Positions 1 through 8,940 of a stretch of 64,000 nucleotides of DNA are shown here, piece by piece. The translations under genes and the position numbers were made by a program. The notes below the pieces were generated by a model that was not told where the DNA came from, searched no databases, and was given only the letters and a program-made list of their open reading frames with translations. The stretch covers positions 19,219 through 83,218 of the forward strand of contig NZ_RJJW01000012.1 of assembly GCF_003781945.1 (NCBI RefSeq), in the 5' to 3' direction. Position 1 is the first letter of the stretch. Each line of letters starts with the position of its first letter. Origin of the DNA: Halorubrum sp. CSM-61. GTDB lineage: Archaea; Halobacteriota; Halobacteria; Halobacteriales; Haloferacaceae.

Positions 1-623
1 CGATGGCGGGGTTGCCAACTATGCCGACAGTTGAGGCGATTCCGATCGATCTGGGTCGCCTCCTCGGAGCGATATTCGGTGTCGCCATCATCGCCGGCCT
101 GATGGGACTCGCCCAGATGATTAGTGCGCGTGCAGCCGATCGACGACTCGTTCAGACAGGCTATCCACCCCGAACACTGCTTGCGACTCGATTAGCGACG
201 CTCGGAGGGGTCACGGTCGTCGTGGCTGCCGTGAACTACGGCGTGCTCTGGCTGACGATTTCACCGGAAGCCCCTGTCCTGACGTTCGTATTCCTCGTCC
301 TCGCCGGCCTCGTCTATGCGTTTCTTGGCGCGCTCGTCGGTGCACTCCTTCCGCGACTGTTCGAAGGCTCGCTCGTCGTGGTGTTCCTCGCGATGATGGA
401 CGCGTTCCTCAGTGGCGACAGCCCGCTGGCTGCTGACATTCCTGAGTTCGTGGAATACTTCCCGCTCTATCATCCGAAGGAACTCCTTCAGGAGGCGATG
501 TTCCAAGGTACATATACGACGGGCGACCTCGGCTTCGTTGCCGGATACCTGCTCGTCTTGCTCGTGCTCGTCACCGTAGTGTTCGGAGTGACGATGCGCA
601 CCAGTGGTGGGTGGTCCGCATGA
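1..623 (+). CDS. ABC-2 type transporter permease (5' end outside window)
   Basis: Hydrophobic protein with about five or six membrane segments (long Leu/Val/Ala/Gly runs from the start to the C-terminus). It ends four bases into the next permease (ATGA overlap at 620-623), so the two form one operon and probably the membrane half of an ABC-2 exporter. An ATG lies at position 3, but the visible 206 residues are shorter than the ~250 usual for the family, so the true start is probably upstream of the window. The ATP-binding partner is not visible and should also lie upstream. Substrate unknown. Confidence 0.7.
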   Translation, partial: MAGLPTMPTVEAIPIDLGRLLGAIFGVAIIAGLMGLAQMISARAADRRLVQTGYPPRTLLATRLATLGGVTVVVAAVNYGVLWLTISPEAPVLTFVFLVLAGLVYAFLGALVGALLPRLFEGSLVVVFLAMMDAFLSGDSPLAADIPEFVEYFPLYHPKELLQEAMFQGTYTTGDLGFVAGYLLVLLVLVTVVFGVTMRTSGGWSA

Positions 624-1372
624 ACCGTACGACAACGGCGTTCTCGATCGGCATCAAAGAACAGGCGCGTAACTACGTCCTCGTCGCTCTACTGGTCGTC
701 CTACCGGTCTCGTTCATCACGTTGGCGTTCGCAGTCACCCAGGACGTCGAGATGCCGGTTCGGACGCTCGTCGACGGTGAGACGGCGACGGTCATGCGGG
801 GGATGCCTGAGGTCCACGGCGTGATCATGACGCCGATTACGAGTGCTCTCATCGCCGGACTCGCCGGGTTGTTCCTGATGCGAGAAGCCAAAGACACGGA
901 CGGTCGTCTGGCAGTCGCTGGCTATCGTGCATGGCAGGTAATCGCTGCCCGGTTTGGGGTTCTCGCAGCAATTACTCTCATCGTCACCGGCGTCTCAGTT
1001 GGTGTGATGCTCATCGATTTCCAGCCTGAGCAGCTCTGGTGGTTCATCACAGCGATGCTCGTCGTCTCGGTCACGTATGGTCTCATCGGGATGCTCGTGG
1101 GGGCCGTCCTCGACCGCCTAGCCGGGATGTGGCTAATGCTGATTCTCCCGATGCTTGATATCGGACTCTTCCAGGACCCGTTGTTCATCCAATCCGAACC
1201 TGATTGGTGGATGAAACTATTCCCCGGCTATTGGCCCGTCCGTGTGATGGTCGATACTGGACTCACAACGGACGTAGATACGGCTCTCTCGTTGGTGTGG
1301 GCTACTGGATATCTTCTCCTCGTAGCCGTGCTCGCAATTGGTATATACTACAGAGCCACGCAGGCGAGTTGA
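620..1372 (+). CDS. ABC-2 type transporter permease
   Basis: A 250-residue membrane protein with about six hydrophobic segments, of the ABC-2 exporter type. The ATG at 620 overlaps the upstream stop (ATGA), which decides the start over an in-frame GTG at 611. It is probably translationally coupled to the preceding permease and forms a heterodimeric exporter channel with it. A motif-rich extracellular loop is absent and no substrate can be assigned. It is followed by about 135 bases without a gene. Confidence 0.75.
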   Translation: MNRTTTAFSIGIKEQARNYVLVALLVVLPVSFITLAFAVTQDVEMPVRTLVDGETATVMRGMPEVHGVIMTPITSALIAGLAGLFLMREAKDTDGRLAVAGYRAWQVIAARFGVLAAITLIVTGVSVGVMLIDFQPEQLWWFITAMLVVSVTYGLIGMLVGAVLDRLAGMWLMLILPMLDIGLFQDPLFIQSEPDWWMKLFPGYWPVRVMVDTGLTTDVDTALSLVWATGYLLLVAVLAIGIYYRATQAS

Positions 1373-2091
1373 TCACAAGAAAAATTAGTCATAAATGGAA
1401 CAAAACAGGTCACGGGATCGTTCTGAAATCAAAGGTATCGGTGAGGACGGTATTCTCTAATCCCCGAATCACTTGACCCCGATCAGTTCACCCTCTCACG
1501 GTGGCAATCAGTTGGAGAAGTCCTCATCAGTAGCATCTAATCGCTCACGGCGGCGTCTATACTCCTCCTCGTCAATTTCGCCCCTGGCATAGCGGTTCTG
1601 GAGCGTTTTTCTGGCTGAGTCGTCGGTAGCCGATCGAGGAGAATTTTGGTTTCCAAGCCAGTAGAGCCCCCCACCGAGAACGCCCAGCATTCCGAGTACA
1701 CCACCAACAGCTGGTAGCCCTCCAACTCCTCCGTTGCGGCCACTCATCATTCCAGAACCACCTCGTCCCATCATTCCACCACCAGTATTCCCGCTTCTAT
1801 CGCTGCTTGAGCCGTAGGCGACTGTACCCTGGTCAACAATCGCCTCACTCGATGGGACCTCACCATCCGGGATTGGACCCTCCTCTGCCGGTCCGCTAGG
1901 ACTGCCAACCACTATCCGTCCGACCATCCCAATCGACTTGTGCGGGATACAGTAGTAATCATACGTCCCTGGCGTTTCGAACGTATATTCGAAGCTCCCG
2001 TCTGAGATCGTCCCACTATCGAATGTGGAAGCGCCCTCCGGAATACGATCAGAGTACGCCGTAGCGGAATGTGCCCCCGCTGCGAGTTCAA

Positions 2092-3499
2092 CTGAAGCGG
2101 TAGCGCGGAGTCCCCTTCCTCAAGGAGCGACCGAAGGGAGCGAGTAGGGAGGGGAGGAGCGCGTTCGTATCTGTCACAAACACCAGCTTATAAATAGCCA
2201 CTCATACACATTGAAACTGTGGCAGACGACTACGTGCGTCGGACGGCAATCACTCGTCTCTCGGTAGACGCTGAGCAACGCGAGTTGCTTGAGGAAACCA
2301 TCTCCGAGTGGAAGCGTGGGTGCCAACTCGCCACGGACATGGCGTGGGGGAAGTGTAACGCCAAGAGCGACGTACAACCCCTCGCCTACGACGACGTGCG
2401 CGAGGAAACCGACCTCGGTAGTCAGCACGCGATTCTCGCCACCCACCAAGCCGCCCAAGCCATCACTGGCTGTCTCGAACGCCGCTCGAACGGCAAGCAG
2501 GTCAGCAAGCCCACGTTCACCGCACCCACGGTAACGTACGACACTCGAACGATGACGCTGTTCGATGACGATACAGTGTCACTCTCCACGACGGAGAGTC
2601 GCGTCCGATGTGAACTTGCCCTCCCTGAAGCCGAGGATGGCTACCAACGGCAGTACCTCGACGCCGACCACTGGAGCGTCACGGAAAGCACACTCACCGC
2701 TCGTGACGGCGACTACTTTTTGCACATCGGCTTCCGCCGACCCAAGACCGACACTGAGCGAGACACCGCCGAGGACGGAACGGTTCTCGGGGTCGACCTC
2801 GGTATTGAAAACCTCGCCGTCACCAGCACAGCACGATTCATCAATGGGCGCGAACTCTCACACAACCTCCGCGAGTTCGAGAAAGTCCGTGCGGGACTCC
2901 AACAGACAGGCACGCGAAGCGCCCACAGAACGCTCGAACAATCAAGTGGACGCGAACTACGATACGTTCGTGACGTGGTTCACCAAGCGTCGAACGCGAT
3001 TGTGGATGAAGCACTTCGATACGAGTGCGACGTGATCGCGTTCGAGGACTTGACCGACATCCGCGACCGAACGGATGCGTCGTGGGGGCACAAGTGGGCG
3101 TTCCGAACGCTGTACGAGCAAGTGGAGTACAAAGCCGAAGCAGTCGGCATCTCTGTGAAGCAAGTGGGGTCGGCGTACACGTCGCAACGGTGCGCCGAGT
3201 GTGGATTCACGGCAGACGAGAATCGCCAAACTCGCACGGACTTCCGGTGTGTGAAGTGCGAATCGGAAGCGAATGCGGATTACAATGCGGCGAAGAACAT
3301 CGGGATGCGGTATGTCCGTCGAGGCCAACAGTCGCCTCGGCGGACGGGCGACAGTCAACTCGCCCTAAAGTCTGGAACGGTGACGCCAAGTGGCGGATTC
3401 ACCGCCCACCCGGACGGGTTTGAGGCTGAGTTCACGGACAAGCCCCTCCCTCAACGAGCGAACCCGTCAGGGTGAGCGAAGTAGGGTGGGGTTGTTGAC
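2092..3499 (+). mobile_element. IS1341-type (IS200/IS605 family) element, tnpB only
   Basis: Boundaries were inferred from the reconstructed host gene. The left end follows TTCAA (2087-2091) and the right end closes with TTGAC (3495-3499). There is no target duplication, as expected for this family. Imperfect hairpins lie just inside both ends (roughly 2112-2158 on the left and 3450-3491 on the right). No tnpA is present, so movement would need a transposase in trans. Length is 1408 bp. Confidence 0.8.
2219..3475 (+). CDS. tnpB: TnpB RNA-guided nuclease of an IS1341-type element
   Basis: A 418-residue OrfB/TnpB protein. The RuvC-like catalytic residues are all present: Asp in VLGVDLGIENLAV (about residue 195), Glu in VIAFEDLTD (about 280) and Asp in ANADYNAAKNIG (about 360). 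A four-Cys zinc finger (CAEC...CVKC) sits before the last Asp. The start is a GTG at 2219 with no better ATG upstream. TnpB proteins are known in other systems as guide-RNA nucleases that favour element retention; here the frame is uninterrupted and the active site complete, so it may be functional. The gene ends inside the element's right-end hairpin region. Confidence 0.9.
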   Translation: MADDYVRRTAITRLSVDAEQRELLEETISEWKRGCQLATDMAWGKCNAKSDVQPLAYDDVREETDLGSQHAILATHQAAQAITGCLERRSNGKQVSKPTFTAPTVTYDTRTMTLFDDDTVSLSTTESRVRCELALPEAEDGYQRQYLDADHWSVTESTLTARDGDYFLHIGFRRPKTDTERDTAEDGTVLGVDLGIENLAVTSTARFINGRELSHNLREFEKVRAGLQQTGTRSAHRTLEQSSGRELRYVRDVVHQASNAIVDEALRYECDVIAFEDLTDIRDRTDASWGHKWAFRTLYEQVEYKAEAVGISVKQVGSAYTSQRCAECGFTADENRQTRTDFRCVKCESEANADYNAAKNIGMRYVRRGQQSPRRTGDSQLALKSGTVTPSGGFTAHPDGFEAEFTDKPLPQRANPSG

Positions 3500-3516
3500 A
3501 TTGAACGGTTGTCCCG
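3400..3516 (+). ncRNA. predicted omega (right-end) RNA of the TnpB element with its guide
   Basis: In characterised IS200/IS605 elements the guide RNA covers the 3' part of tnpB and the right end, and the guide is the flanking DNA. Here the right-end fold (CCCCTCCCT pairing with AGGGTGGGG, about 3443-3491) ends at TTGAC, so the guide would start at 3500 with ATTGAACGGTTGTCCC, which is host halocyanin sequence. The transcript ends are guesses; only the fold and the junction are seen. Confidence 0.35.
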
Positions 3517-3895
3517 GGATCAACACGTAGACCGATTGGGTCGAAATAATTGTTTCCCATCTCCACGATGGGCGTCTCCTGTGCGTTCGCTGACTGAGCA
3601 AAGCCGGTGCCGGCGACCGCGCTGGCACCGACAATGCCTAAGAATTGACGTCGGCTGTGATGTGTCATGTGGTCTGTATCATTCGTCAGGGGGTAGCTAC
3701 GCGCGATACTGGTACGAAGACTTCGGACGTGACTCACTCCGAACTTGTCGCTTGTTCCCATTACTACTCATAACCATATGCTGAATCGAGCACATCATTT
3801 CGATGTAACGGAACGATGCTACCGAACGGTTGGTTTCGATACCCTCGAGTCGATCCGCAGGTGTTCAAACGGGTGAAACGCGGTTTGGGTAGTGG

Positions 3896-4249
3896 TCACT
3901 CTGATTGTTCGAGCTTTTCTCGTCGGGCTTCGAACTCTTCGTCCGTGAGATCGCCACGAGCGTACGCCAGACGGAGCTCTTCCATCGCGGGATTATGAGA
4001 CGTCTGTGTCTCGCTCATCTGCCGAAAGATAAGATATCCACCGCCCAGAAGCGCAAGGAGGAAGATGAGCGGGACGAGCATACCGATGAAGGGCCACCAA
4101 CCACCTGTGGTACCGTACTGGCCCATCATTCCTCCGTATCCCATCATCCCTCCGAACCCCATACCCATTGTGAGCAAGGGAAGGAGGATGAACGCTCCGA
4201 GGACGATGAGCAGTATCGTCGTCGTATCCAGTTGATCCGATGATGCCAT
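3896..4249 (-). CDS. SHOCT-domain membrane protein
   Basis: 117 residues: two hydrophobic segments (about 10-30 and 50-72) separated by a Gly/Met-rich stretch (GMGFGGMMGYGGMMGQ), then a cytoplasmic SHOCT helix pair at the C-terminus (RLAYARGDLTDEEFEARREKL). SHOCT is a short oligomerisation domain of unknown detailed role. The Met-rich segment could bind copper, which is inference. It lies 6 bases upstream of a DUF302 gene on the same strand, so the two are likely co-transcribed. It resembles the SHOCT tails at 1508 and 4778. Confidence 0.75.
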   Translation of the reverse strand: MASSDQLDTTTILLIVLGAFILLPLLTMGMGFGGMMGYGGMMGQYGTTGGWWPFIGMLVPLIFLLALLGGGYLIFRQMSETQTSHNPAMEELRLAYARGDLTDEEFEARREKLEQSE

Positions 4250-4255
4250 CAGAGA

Positions 4256-4672
4256 TCAGGCCTCCGATGCGGATCCGAACTCGTCAGTTACGGCTGCCAG
4301 TACGCGGTCGAATCGTTCGCTGACCTCGGTCGCGACGGAGTCAAGCGCGTCGTTATCAGCGATCCCGACTAACTGTTCCGGGTCGACCGCACTCACCACG
4401 ATGACGCCGTCATCGTTCTCGTAGACGATGACGTTACAGGGCAAGAGCGCACCGAGTTCAGTTTCTACACTCAACCCTTCGTATGCCAGCGGAGGATTGC
4501 ACGCACCGAGGATGCGATACTGGCGGAACTCCTCACCGAGTTTCTCCTTGAGCGTCGCCTGAATGTCGATGTCACAGAGAACACCGAATCCCTCGTCTTT
4601 GAGCGCGGCATTCGTTGCGTCGACGACATCGTCGAACTCTCCATCAATCTTGGTTTGTATTGTGTAACTCAT
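4256..4672 (-). CDS. DUF302 family protein
   Basis: 138 residues starting at ATG 4672 (MSYTIQTKIDGEFDDVV); the longer in-frame upstream extension is basic and unlike the family. It matches the DUF302 pattern: N-terminal strand, a helix (DDVVDATNAALKDEGFGV), then ILGACNPPLAYEGL and LLPCNVIVYE around two conserved Cys. DUF302 proteins are small, soluble and often found near redox or metal genes; their activity is not established. It sits between two SHOCT membrane proteins on the same strand. Confidence 0.8.
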   Translation of the reverse strand: MSYTIQTKIDGEFDDVVDATNAALKDEGFGVLCDIDIQATLKEKLGEEFRQYRILGACNPPLAYEGLSVETELGALLPCNVIVYENDDGVIVVSAVDPEQLVGIADNDALDSVATEVSERFDRVLAAVTDEFGSASEA

Positions 4673-4777
4673 GTAATACTGTATCCTGTTTACGCACTTA
4701 AGCGTTCGGTCCCGTCGCCCCAACTGGCAGACGAGAATTTTTTCTCGACGATGCTCCTTCTATTTCGGTCATGGGCA

Positions 4778-5125
4778 CTACTCGAGTTGCTTTCGTCGAC
4801 GTTCGAACTCTTCATCGGAGAGTTCACCGCGAGCGTAACGCTCACGAAGAACCGAAAGCGGCCGACTATCACTCCTCTCAGAATCTCTGTTGAGGAGTGA
4901 GTAGACGAGATAGAGCGGGACGACGATTAGGAGCCCCATCCAAAGGAAGCTCCAGAGGCCCATTCCACCGCTGAAGACCCCCCAACCGCCGCTACCCATC
5001 ATACCGCCGCCGTAGCCTCCACCACCGTGAGCCGCTGCGGTGCCCGTTGCTACAATCAACAGCGGAACCGCTAGTATTGCGATTCGACGAGTCGTCCGCC
5101 CGAGAGTGTTGGTGTAGTGTGTCAT
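4778..5125 (-). CDS. SHOCT-domain membrane protein with signal peptide
   Basis: 115 residues: N-terminal export signal or first membrane segment (about 13-33), a His/Gly/Met-rich linker (AHGGGGYGGGMMGSGG), a second membrane segment (about 58-80) and a C-terminal SHOCT motif (RERYARGELSDEEFERRRKQLE). The arrangement matches the genes at 3896 and the tail of the disrupted halocyanin, so these are paralogous. The Met/His-rich linker suggests metal contact, which is inference. Confidence 0.75.
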   Translation of the reverse strand: MTHYTNTLGRTTRRIAILAVPLLIVATGTAAAHGGGGYGGGMMGSGGWGVFSGGMGLWSFLWMGLLIVVPLYLVYSLLNRDSERSDSRPLSVLRERYARGELSDEEFERRRKQLE

Positions 5126-5188
5126 TGTGATCGTTGAGTCAGTAAGTCGAATATCTATCGTGTCAGACGAGGATCCGAACAGGGATCG

Positions 5189-5506
5189 TTAGCAGCCGTA
5201 CCCCTGTCCGTTCATCCCCGTCGCGGTGTGATTGTCGTCCGCCATATCTTGGGCCATCTCGTCGACGGTCACGCCCATGTGCGCTTCCATCTCGTCAACG
5301 GCATTCGGGCCCATGTAGTCGGTCATGTGACCTTCCATCCAGGCCGCCCAGTCTGCTGCACTACCATCGGCTGGCGTCCCTTCAGCTGCCGTCTCGTTCC
5401 CCTGGATCGGTTCGTCACCGTGTGCGCTAACTACCGGGGCGGCAAACGCGAGTCCGACAATCGCGAGCACCACGAGCAGCCATCGTCCGAGGTTTCGGTT
5501 GGTCAT
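5189..5506 (-). CDS. small secreted His/Met-rich protein
   Basis: 105 residues from ATG 5506. A classic signal peptide (RWLLVVLAIVGLAFAAPVVSA) is followed by an acidic mature part with repeated His and Met (WMEGHMTDYMGP, EAHMGVTVDEMAQDM) and a C-terminal Cys. No family is recognised. Composition and company suggest a periplasmic-side metal-binding protein. The 26 extra upstream codons in frame read like non-coding sequence, so the internal ATG is preferred. Confidence 0.6.
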   Translation of the reverse strand: MTNRNLGRWLLVVLAIVGLAFAAPVVSAHGDEPIQGNETAAEGTPADGSAADWAAWMEGHMTDYMGPNAVDEMEAHMGVTVDEMAQDMADDNHTATGMNGQGYGC

Positions 5507-5778
5507 TGTTTTTCGCCTCAAGTAGTCATACGGTGGGTTCGGAGTTATCTTCGTGGGAGTGAACTCAAACAGGAGAGCGTTCAAGAACGTCTATAACGCC
5601 ATCTAAACGTTTTCTACTGACGGGATCGTTCATACCTGCCGAATTCGAAAGGATCAGAGGAATGGTGAGAGCAAAGGGGATCCGTCGAGACTGTTCACCT
5701 CATTGCGGCGATCCAGACAATAACCACGGTTCAGGCGGCGAGGGAGGCTCGGGTATTGCTGACCACGAACGAGATGGA

Positions 5779-6483
5779 TCAGTTCCCTCGGAACTGGTGA
5801 TACTGCCTCGTGAGTGCCTGACGATGGTAGAGGATTCCAATTGTCATGAGGAACAGAACGGTCGCAATTTCGTAGCCATACGCACCAAGCAATAACATCG
5901 TTGAAGAACCACTCAGTCCGCCTGCAAGTAGTACGGCAAACAACGGGCTAACGCAGGCAGGGCACGCCACAATCCCGACTATTCCTCCGACTGCCGACTG
6001 CGAGAAATCAAGCAATGCATCATAGACGAGATACGCCAGCGCGAACAGGCCAACCGCTTGGTAAGGAATGAGCGAGACCGTGATCAGGTCACCTGTATAG
6101 ACGAAGACCGGACTCCATCCCAAAGATCGACCCCACGTTATTCCGAAGCCGCTTGGTCCAGTGAGCTGCCCGAAATGAGAGGTGCTCGGTCCAAGTAATC
6201 CTGAAAAATAAAACATCACGATGAGATATAGAGCAACGACAAGTGCGGCACCAATACGATACACTCGACGTTTCGTTACAGGTCGAGTGTGCCAGATCAC
6301 CCAGACTGAGGCGGTGAACCAAATAAATGGAAGGACGAAATGGGTCCACCGGCTCCCCATATCTCCTGTGAAATATGCGTACACCAACCCGGCGATCAAC
6401 TGTGCGGCGAGGAGGAGATTGAGCCACGTGCTTGACTTGAGAACCCGGCTAATGCGATCAGTTTCGAGTGTTGCTTGTGACAT
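5779..6483 (-). CDS. seven-to-eight-span membrane protein (haloarchaeal, unknown)
   Basis: 234 residues, almost entirely hydrophobic, with about seven membrane segments. A CPACVSPLF motif at about residues 178-186 puts a Cys pair (CxxC) at the start of a membrane segment, and a similar motif recurs in membrane proteins beside copper genes. I cannot name the function. It is on the same strand as the membrane-bound regulator at 6517, with 33 bases between them. Confidence 0.65.
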   Translation of the reverse strand: MSQATLETDRISRVLKSSTWLNLLLAAQLIAGLVYAYFTGDMGSRWTHFVLPFIWFTASVWVIWHTRPVTKRRVYRIGAALVVALYLIVMFYFSGLLGPSTSHFGQLTGPSGFGITWGRSLGWSPVFVYTGDLITVSLIPYQAVGLFALAYLVYDALLDFSQSAVGGIVGIVACPACVSPLFAVLLAGGLSGSSTMLLLGAYGYEIATVLFLMTIGILYHRQALTRQYHQFRGN

Positions 6484-6516
6484 GATGGGTAGTGTTAGTA
6501 TGAATTTCTACGTCTG

Positions 6517-7098
6517 TTAGTTCTGCAGGTCATCACTCGGATACACGCGGTAGGTTCGACCCTGTCGTTCCCGATACAGCAGCCCGCGCTCCTCGAGTGA
6601 ACTCACGGTCTGGCTCACTTTACTCTTTGAGAACTCAGATCGATCCCGAAGTTCGATCTGCGTGATTCCAGGCGAGTTCAGGACGGGTTCAAGGACGCGT
6701 CGTTCATCATCCGGTAAGAGATCGAGAACGCGCGCTTGCGGATCCGATTCAGGATTGATAGGCGTCGCCGGCGAGGCGTCATCGTCTATCGATGTAGGCG
6801 TTGCCTCCGATACCTGATCGGGGTCGATGTGATCCGCTGAGTCGGTTGTCGAATCGATGAGATTCCCTCGAACCACGTAATAGATGCCACCGATACTGCC
6901 TGCGACCAGAAGGGTTCCAACCACGTACCAGAGAGGATCTGGACCGTGAATCGCCCCCATAGACGAGTCCATCATCGGCCCCATCGACTGCTCGATAGCG
7001 CGACGCTGTTGATAGGCCCGCCAACTGAGTAGTCCGCCAGCCAAGAGGACGAACCCAAGGAGCACACCAACGACGGTATCCGCTGGACGTTGGTTCAT
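6517..7098 (-). CDS. membrane-anchored winged-helix transcriptional regulator
   Basis: 193 residues from ATG 7098. Two N-terminal membrane segments (about 9-25 and 52-70) bracket a short Met-rich loop (QSMGPMMDSSMGAIHG). An acidic linker follows, then a C-terminal winged helix (ITQIELRDRSEFSKSKVSQTVSSLEERGLLYRERQGRTYRVYP). This layout is common in haloarchaeal one-component regulators that may sense at the membrane. The Met-rich external loop would suit copper or silver sensing. It probably controls nearby metal genes, though no operator could be identified. Confidence 0.75.
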   Translation of the reverse strand: MNQRPADTVVGVLLGFVLLAGGLLSWRAYQQRRAIEQSMGPMMDSSMGAIHGPDPLWYVVGTLLVAGSIGGIYYVVRGNLIDSTTDSADHIDPDQVSEATPTSIDDDASPATPINPESDPQARVLDLLPDDERRVLEPVLNSPGITQIELRDRSEFSKSKVSQTVSSLEERGLLYRERQGRTYRVYPSDDLQN

Positions 7099-7223
7099 AT
7101 GACATCCCCTTGTTTCGATATCTGACTGCTCATACAATCAATTTTGGCGCGACAGGTGTGACAATTGCGGATTGAAGGTGCGATGATGAAGTGCTTCACA
7201 GCGGATGAACCACAGTACATCTA

Positions 7224-8612
7224 TCAGTGATCGTGATCGTGGTTTGTTATCTGCGGGCTTTGATCAGCAAATTCCGTGGGCTCTTCCTCGAATGCCCGCT
7301 TACAGGTCTTCGAGCAAAAATAGTACGTCATCCCATCATTGGACGCACTCGGCCCCTCATCGTCGGTCCGCATGCCACACACCGGATCACGATACTGACC
7401 TGGTGCGCCGATTCCACGTCGGTAGACATACAGGAGGAACCCGGAGAGCGCGAAGGCGATAATATTGAGGTAGAACGTGTAGTTGAGCTCGAAGTACGTC
7501 TGTTCGGTCGCCGTCTCGCCACCGGCCAGATCTGGTACGATGCCGAGGGCGTCGAACAGCAACTCCATGAGGAAGCCAGTGAACGCCATCGTCACGAAGA
7601 AGACGCCAAGGATGTACAGCATGATCTTCCAGCCGTAGTACTTCCGGTAGACGTTCAGCACGGGCACGGTGATGAGGTCGGCGTAGACGAACGCGATGAT
7701 CCCGGCGAAGCTGACGCCACCGCCCCACAGCGCGACGGCGAACGGGACGTTGCCCATACTGCCGACGAAACTGAGGACGGCGATGATGACGCCCATGACG
7801 GCGTTCTCGGCAGTCACGAGCAGGCCGTCGCCCTGAATGAACAGCGTGTTCCACACCCACTGCGGGACGAAGACGATGACGAACCCAGAAATAAGGAAGC
7901 CGGCGACGATGTCTTTCCAGATCATCGACCACTCCTTGCGGTACTGATTCCCGACCTTGTACCAGCCACCCCACGACAGCAACTCGTCACGCCACCCGCC
8001 GCTACTCGACGTCTCCTGGCGATAGGTCTCCATACAGCCCTCCGAGCAGAATTTGAGCGTCTCACCGCCGTCGGTCGTGAGCGTGTACTCGTCTTTCCCC
8101 TCCATCCCGCAGGTGGGATCTTCCGTGACGCCCGCCTGGCGGTCGCGCTCGTTGAGCTTCTCGCGGACTTCGTTAAACAGGTTTTCGGGAAGCGTAAGGT
8201 GGACGATGGCGGCCATGACGGCGATGAGAATCAGGCCGCCGAGCAGTTCCGCGACGAGGAACTCCCAGCCAAGCAGGATGAGAATCATCAGCCCTAGTTC
8301 GACGATGAGGTTCGTCGACGCGAACATGAACGCGAGGAAGTTCACCGCGTGCGCCCCCTTCTTGAACAGGCCCTTCCCGATGGCGACGGCGCCGAAACTA
8401 CAGCCACTGCTTGCTGCTCCGAACACAGTCGCCTTGGTAAGTCCAGTTAGATCGCCCTCACCCAGCACCTGTGCCATCCGCTCCTTCGAGACGTAGACCT
8501 GGACCAGACTCGTAATCGTGAGGCCCATGATGATCGCCCACGCCGCCGTCCAGAGAAATCCGACACCGATACGAAGGGATTCAAGAACTCCGTCGATTAT
8601 CGTCGCCTGCAT
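7224..8612 (-). CDS. DUF318/ArsP-like permease with two YHS metal-binding domains
   Basis: 462 residues with about ten membrane segments in two blocks (residues 10-140 and 235-395). The first block has the permease signature GAASSGCSFGAVAIGKG. A YHS domain (DPTCGMEGKDEYTL...FCSEGCMETY, about 165-195) is inserted between the blocks and a second YHS (DPVCGMRTDD...YYFCSKTCKRAFEEEP) lies at the C-terminus, followed by a His-rich tail (NHDHDH). Relatives include proposed Cu/Zn efflux permeases and ArsP-like organoarsenical permeases. The paired YHS domains and His tail argue for metal-ion export. The context of HMA and P-type ATPase genes supports this. Confidence 0.8.
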   Translation of the reverse strand: MQATIIDGVLESLRIGVGFLWTAAWAIIMGLTITSLVQVYVSKERMAQVLGEGDLTGLTKATVFGAASSGCSFGAVAIGKGLFKKGAHAVNFLAFMFASTNLIVELGLMILILLGWEFLVAELLGGLILIAVMAAIVHLTLPENLFNEVREKLNERDRQAGVTEDPTCGMEGKDEYTLTTDGGETLKFCSEGCMETYRQETSSSGGWRDELLSWGGWYKVGNQYRKEWSMIWKDIVAGFLISGFVIVFVPQWVWNTLFIQGDGLLVTAENAVMGVIIAVLSFVGSMGNVPFAVALWGGGVSFAGIIAFVYADLITVPVLNVYRKYYGWKIMLYILGVFFVTMAFTGFLMELLFDALGIVPDLAGGETATEQTYFELNYTFYLNIIAFALSGFLLYVYRRGIGAPGQYRDPVCGMRTDDEGPSASNDGMTYYFCSKTCKRAFEEEPTEFADQSPQITNHDHDH

Positions 8613-8940
8613 AGGTGTATCATTGTAGGGATCATCTATTGCGGTTTTGATTAGAATATACTGCCTATGAGGGTATCAGTACTATGGCATCGTAACCGTC
8701 GGCCATAGATGATCTATCGTGAAGAGGGGAAAACATTGCAAACCTCCACAAGCTCCACGGAATCCGACTTCAGATTCAAAAGGGGAATCTGATTAAATCA
8801 CGCCGACGTATTAGAGGCTAATGGGACCAGTAGAGACCGATGATATCCCAAATGAGGGGAACACCACCTGGAAGAACAGCCTTCGCCGGCCTGCTCGGTT
8901 GTCCAGTACGGTAACTGTCACATCCACTTCCTAATTTACG
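8613..8940. other. gene-free stretch between permease and amidohydrolase
   Basis: 328 bases. It must hold the promoter for the permease (minus strand) and for the amidohydrolase (plus strand). An ORF of 37 codons (8820-8933, plus) lies just before the amidohydrolase start but has no recognisable feature. No repeat or RNA fold stood out. Confidence 0.4.

Larger units (their letters stand above)
1508..3668 (-). pseudogene. halocyanin (plastocyanin-like) with C-terminal TM and SHOCT domain, split by a TnpB element
   Basis: The N-terminal part (3668 down to 3500) has a twin-arginine signal (SRRQFLG) and the first plastocyanin strand, ending at DPGTTVQ. The C-terminal part (2091 down to 1508) resumes with ELAAGAHSATAY and the copper-site loop CIPHKSIGM (Cys, His, Met ligands). 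A Gly/Met-rich linker, one membrane segment and a SHOCT tail (RYARGEIDEEEYRRRRERL) follow. Removing 2092-3499 joins the halves in frame (584 + 169 bases, 251 codons including stop), so the gene was intact before insertion. The intact product would be an exported, membrane-tethered blue copper protein. Its neighbours include two more SHOCT proteins. As it stands only fragments can be made. Confidence 0.85.

Noticed and set aside
2174..2458. 94-codon minus-strand frame over the start of tnpB
   Set aside because: Antisense to tnpB and without recognisable features.
7227..8297. 356-codon plus-strand frame
   Set aside because: Antisense to the YHS permease and full of His/Asp/Glu/Arg runs typical of reversed membrane-protein codons.
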